Shown here: positions 60,509 through 64,000 of the stretch, piece after piece
How positions within the stretch are numbered: position 1 is the first letter of the stretch
How the letters are laid out: each line of letters starts with the position of its first letter
Source: Adineta steineri
Lineage: Eukaryota > Rotifera > Eurotatoria > Adinetida > Adinetidae
NCBI GenBank assembly: GCA_905250115.1
Contig: CAJNOI010000212.1
Span: forward strand, 62,001 to 126,000
Direction: 5' to 3'
DNA length: 64,000 bases
Notes under the pieces: model-generated
Database searches by the model: none
What the model was told of the DNA's origin: nothing
The model's input: only the letters and a program-made list of their open reading frames with translations
Made by a program: the position numbers and the translations under genes

Positions 60509-61013
60509 GTTTGGTCGTATATGTCAGTCTCAGTAGTGCTGTACAGAATACAAATGATAGAAGTGTGTTATCCCAAAATTGTAGTAAAAAAAGGAAGAAT
60601 CTAGGAGAAACTGTTTTTTTTCAAGAATGAGAGAATAAGAGGCAAATAAGAAGACGAGTAGTAGATAGAGACAAAAGAGACGAAAGACACTCGTTATAAG
60701 AGAATGACGAAGAGACGGTAAAGACGGTAGCTCGTACAGCTTGTCGTCGACAACGTTGCCCACACTCTTTTCTTTTCCTCTTGTTCCCCTTTCTCTATCC
60801 AATGTTAGAGGACACATTTAGTCCAAAGCAGTAGGAAACTAGTGATGTGTAGACTGTATGTGTGTGTGTGTGATTTCCTCGAATTATTTATGATGTAGAT
60901 TAGAACAGAAAAAATACTAAGAACTATCATTTTTGTTTTACTCTTACTTTTAGATTTCTGATAACGCTAATATATAAGAAGGAAAGAGAAAAATTATTTT
61001 TTCTAAACAAAAA
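57487..61013. other. Long intergenic region upstream of the Stum gene
   Basis: About 3.5 kb of AT-rich DNA without a supported gene. It includes the GTT microsatellite and a TG repeat at about 60858-60871. Short open frames at 57985 and 60530 are not convincing. Confidence 0.5.
60468..60508 (+). repeat. (GTT)n microsatellite
   Basis: About thirteen uninterrupted GTT units. Confidence 0.95.
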
Positions 61014-63566
61014 ATGAAAATGGCATCATCATCACAATTAACCAATATTGATGAAACTCGTTCACGCACAACGGATGGTGCTATTGCAAGTAATCGCAAT
61101 CCTCGTTCTAGTCATGTATCGATATCATCAAATAAACGATCATCAGTAAATAAAGGTGCAAATTCAGCTAAAGTTAATCAAGGGATATTTCGACGAGCTG
61201 TTCCTCAAATGCCACGTGCTTTAGCATCTATTTGTTTTGTACTCAATCTTATATTACCAGGAACAGGTATTAAATAAATATATATATATATCTATTTTAA
61301 TAAAAATAAAACAATATGTCAGTTTATATAGGAGACATAAATAGATAAATGGAAAAATCGATAAGAGTAATATTGAAGATATGTATCCCTAAAGCAAAAT
61401 CCTTATCTATGTTAAAGACACTACTCAACATACTTCGAATTTCTCGTCTTATAGTTTTTAATTTCTTTCTCATATATCATTTTTCTTTCTCATCTTAATT
61501 GTCAACATATGCGCATGTTCCCTGCTGTAATTCATCAGCATAGTTGCCATACTGATTTTGTTGACATGCGGACAGGTTTCCTTGAATTTGATTATTTATT
61601 ATTGTTGTTATGGTAGCTTCTTCTCACACAATATTTAATCCGTCCTTTACAATTATAGTGATAATAACAACATTAACGCATGTTGATAATATTCTTGATT
61701 GCATTGATCAATCGAAGAAAAAGATAGAATATACGATATATATTATTAAAAACAAAAGTCATACGATGTTTCTGTACATTAGCAGTTACATATGCGTACA
61801 AATGATTGGTATATGTCAACTAGTCTAACGACAATATCCTGCTGTGCGCTTCATAATAATAAATAAGTCCATCATTAAATGGGCAGATATTAGCCTATTC
61901 TTCTCTTTTTTCCCCTATGAGTTTCTCGTGATAAACATGTGTACAATATGTTATTTTCTCTAAAACAATTTCTTATTTTGTGTTATATGAACCAACTAGA
62001 ATTTCATTAGTAATTTTATATGTATACAAATTTCGTTTAACGATCAGATAACACAGATTAAAATATTATTATAAATGCATGAAAACATAAGAGTTTTTAG
62101 TAAATGTAAGTATTCTTAACAGATCGAACATCAGTATCATCGAATTACATCGTGACAACAACAACACACGATAATGAAAGCATAGAAGCGAACAAGAAGA
62201 ATAAATATCTTGTCAACAAATTGATTACTAAAAAAACATATATGCTTATCTTCTCATACTTAGGACGTTTTCTTTTTTTTTTCTATTTTCAGGGACATTA
62301 ATTAGTGCATTCGCTGTTTTTTGTTGTGGCAAACATGATTATGAAAAAAATATTGTTGCATGTTTATATAATCTTCTTGCAGCTCTTTTACAAATTGCAA
62401 CTATTTTCTTACTAGTTGGATGGATTTGGTCAGTTCGATGGGGTATACTATTTATTCAATTATCAGGTATAAAAATCTAAATACTATTAAAGAATTAATT
62501 AAATTTATTACAACCGATTAAGAAAAGTAATTGAAATGCATATAACTAATAAATCATGAGATTAATTCATTGCAAAAAATTGAATTTACAATTATATTAG
62601 TAAGAATAGAAATATTATTATAATTCTTTTTCGTATATGAATAAGAACTGTTTATAGATCAATTATAAAGTCTATTTATAAGATGAGTATCATTCAATTA
62701 GAGATACTTGTCGAGTCAGTTCGACATCCTTTTTCTTCTATTTAATAACAATTTATTAGATCAGTAGATAGTAAAAATAATATAATAAAATCGAAGCTGA
62801 TTTCTTTTTTTCATATGAATTCAAATCTAACCATCAATCGAAATTGATGATCATTAGAATCTACGAGAAGTAAATCGATATAAGACTTCCGGATATTAAT
62901 GGTATAATTTAGAGATCATATAGCAAACTATTTCACAAAAGAAAAAAAAAACATTATGACCTAATAACTAAAGTTTCTTTTTTTGATTTGATTGCCTGAA
63001 GATAAATTATTGCATGTCAAAATGTATGTGCATTTATTTAACTAGCATAACAATGACGTAAATCAGAGAAGAAAAAGTTGGGTTTTTGTTAGGAAAAAAA
63101 GAGATTATTGTGCCATTTTAATCGTCGTTAGAAAAATTCTATTTGAATTAATTGAGATAGATAAATATTATTGAAGAAAGTACTGAAAATGTATGGTTAA
63201 TCTCAAAAATTATATGAGTTATTTATAAGTAAGAAAATCATAATGTCTATTGAATACGTCTACTAATTGATTGTTTTAAGAAAGAAAAACATTGAATTCT
63301 TTCCTTCTGATTAGCAAGCCTATCAGCATAATTTCTATTAGAACAAAAATCTTTCTTCTAGAAAACGAATACTCTGTCTATTGTATTATTCATTATTATT
63401 ATTATTATTCTTTTCAGGTAATAAAAATAATACAACACAAGCAACACCATTCTATGTACGTCGTCAATCAAGTGTTGATACCCATACTCAACCATTTGTA
63501 ACACACATGATTGCACCACGTGTACCACCCGTCATTGAAGATACAAATGAATTTGATGGTGTATGA
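61014..63566 (+). CDS. SPEC3/Stum-family membrane protein
   Basis: Exons 61014..61266, 62293..62466 and 63418..63566 give 191 aa. A Ser/Arg/Asn-rich N terminus precedes the family core: AVPQMPRALASICFVLNLIL, PGTGTLISAFAVFCC (first hairpin), then LLAALLQIATIFLLVGWIWS and RWGILFIQLS. Two or three membrane segments. The C terminus is polar (QSSVDTHTQ, then IEDTNEFDGV). Drosophila stum is needed for mechanosensation in proprioceptive neurons, and SPEC3 occurs in sea urchin ectoderm and cilia (family knowledge). The two introns (1026 and 951 nt) are unusually long for this window and may hold regulatory sequence, but nothing specific was recognised in them. Confidence 0.9.
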
Positions 63567-64000
63567 TAATATTATCTTGATTTGATGACAACATCTTACT
63601 ATGGGATTTAATCCATTACAATTATGCTTTATCTTTATGAGAATTCATTCTCACATATATCTATATATCTCCAACACTGTGATAATGTTGACATACGTTT
63701 AATTATCGACATTGTTTCAATGCACGATATATAACATATATATATATATAAATTTTGTTTTGCGCGGATTATTTAACAATGTAGTTTGTATTTGATATTC
63801 TTTGAAAAAAAAAACCATAACAAATAATCAATACAGTTTTAGACTTAGTATTTATTATCAAGTAAAACTAATATAAATATTGATTAGACATGATGTATTT
63901 TGTGTTAATTCAAGAATAAAACAAATCCTAATATCGTCTTTTTTTCTTCTCTCTCTTAAGGTCAAAAAACGTTTGTTTACATTCATATATGTATATATTT
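63567..64000. other. 3' flank of the Stum gene, no gene seen
   Basis: AT-rich sequence with TATA repeats; probable 3' UTR in the first part. Confidence 0.4.

Overview
The window reads as nuclear DNA of a bdelloid rotifer (inference). It is strongly AT-rich. Most introns are about 50-60 nt with GT..AG ends and T-rich acceptors. Gene families abundant in bdelloids recur: ART-TPR proteins, F-box/LRR proteins and a decayed B-box/NHL gene. There are also several short TGTGGG motifs, the hexamer known from bdelloid telomeres. Metazoan genes (Axin, CFAP298, ATP23, LETM1-type, SPEC3/Stum, claudin-like, Ly6/quiver) show it is an animal. Three assembly gaps occur at 3646-3745, 22371-22380 and 53894-53993.

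Layout. 1-2054 (-): 5' part of transketolase. 2519-3043 (-): RING-type protein. 3746-4168 (+): 3' end of a Gln/Cys-rich repeat protein beside a gap. 5433-7343 (+): ART-TPR protein 1. 8682-10753 (-): F-box/LRR gene 1. 12321-13910 (+): CFAP298. 14024-14360 (-): small membrane protein. 14871-15446 (-): ATP23 protease. 16556-17092 (+): Cys-type glutathione peroxidase. 18217-20615 (+): a very short Axin. 21998-22345 (-): unknown partial gene. 23811-24526 (+): unknown single-pass protein. 25646-26305 (+): claudin-like protein. 26905-28188 (-): B-box/coiled-coil/NHL pseudogene. 28535-29631 (-): two unrecognised small genes. 31798-33597 (+): ART-TPR protein 2 with one internal TGA. 33.6-39.5 kb: long gene-poor stretch. 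39587-41290 (+): single-exon F-box protein. 43427-45258 (-): F-box/LRR gene 2. 46016-47053 (-): secreted VWA protein. 47739-48981 (-): mucin-like membrane protein. 50600-51649 (+): BTB fused to a secreted-type Cys/Trp domain. 52233-53757 (+): short LETM1-family protein. 54074-54526 (+): unknown. 56821-57486 (+): Ly6/quiver-like GPI protein. 61014-63566 (+): SPEC3/Stum protein.

How it fits together. Ordinary housekeeping or developmental genes (transketolase, CFAP298, ATP23, GPx, Axin, LETM1, Stum) are interleaved with a duplicated accessory set. Two ART-TPR genes and two F-box/LRR genes lie in the same order and orientation, with homologous flanks, and a dispersed repeat occurs in three copies around them. 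The LRR genes are arrays of 141-bp units (84-nt exon plus 57-nt intron), each exon encoding exactly one 28-residue LRR. A sensor/effector role in immunity or stress for the ART and LRR families is inference only. One ART copy has a nonsense codon just before its catalytic STS motif, so birth and decay of this family may be visible here.
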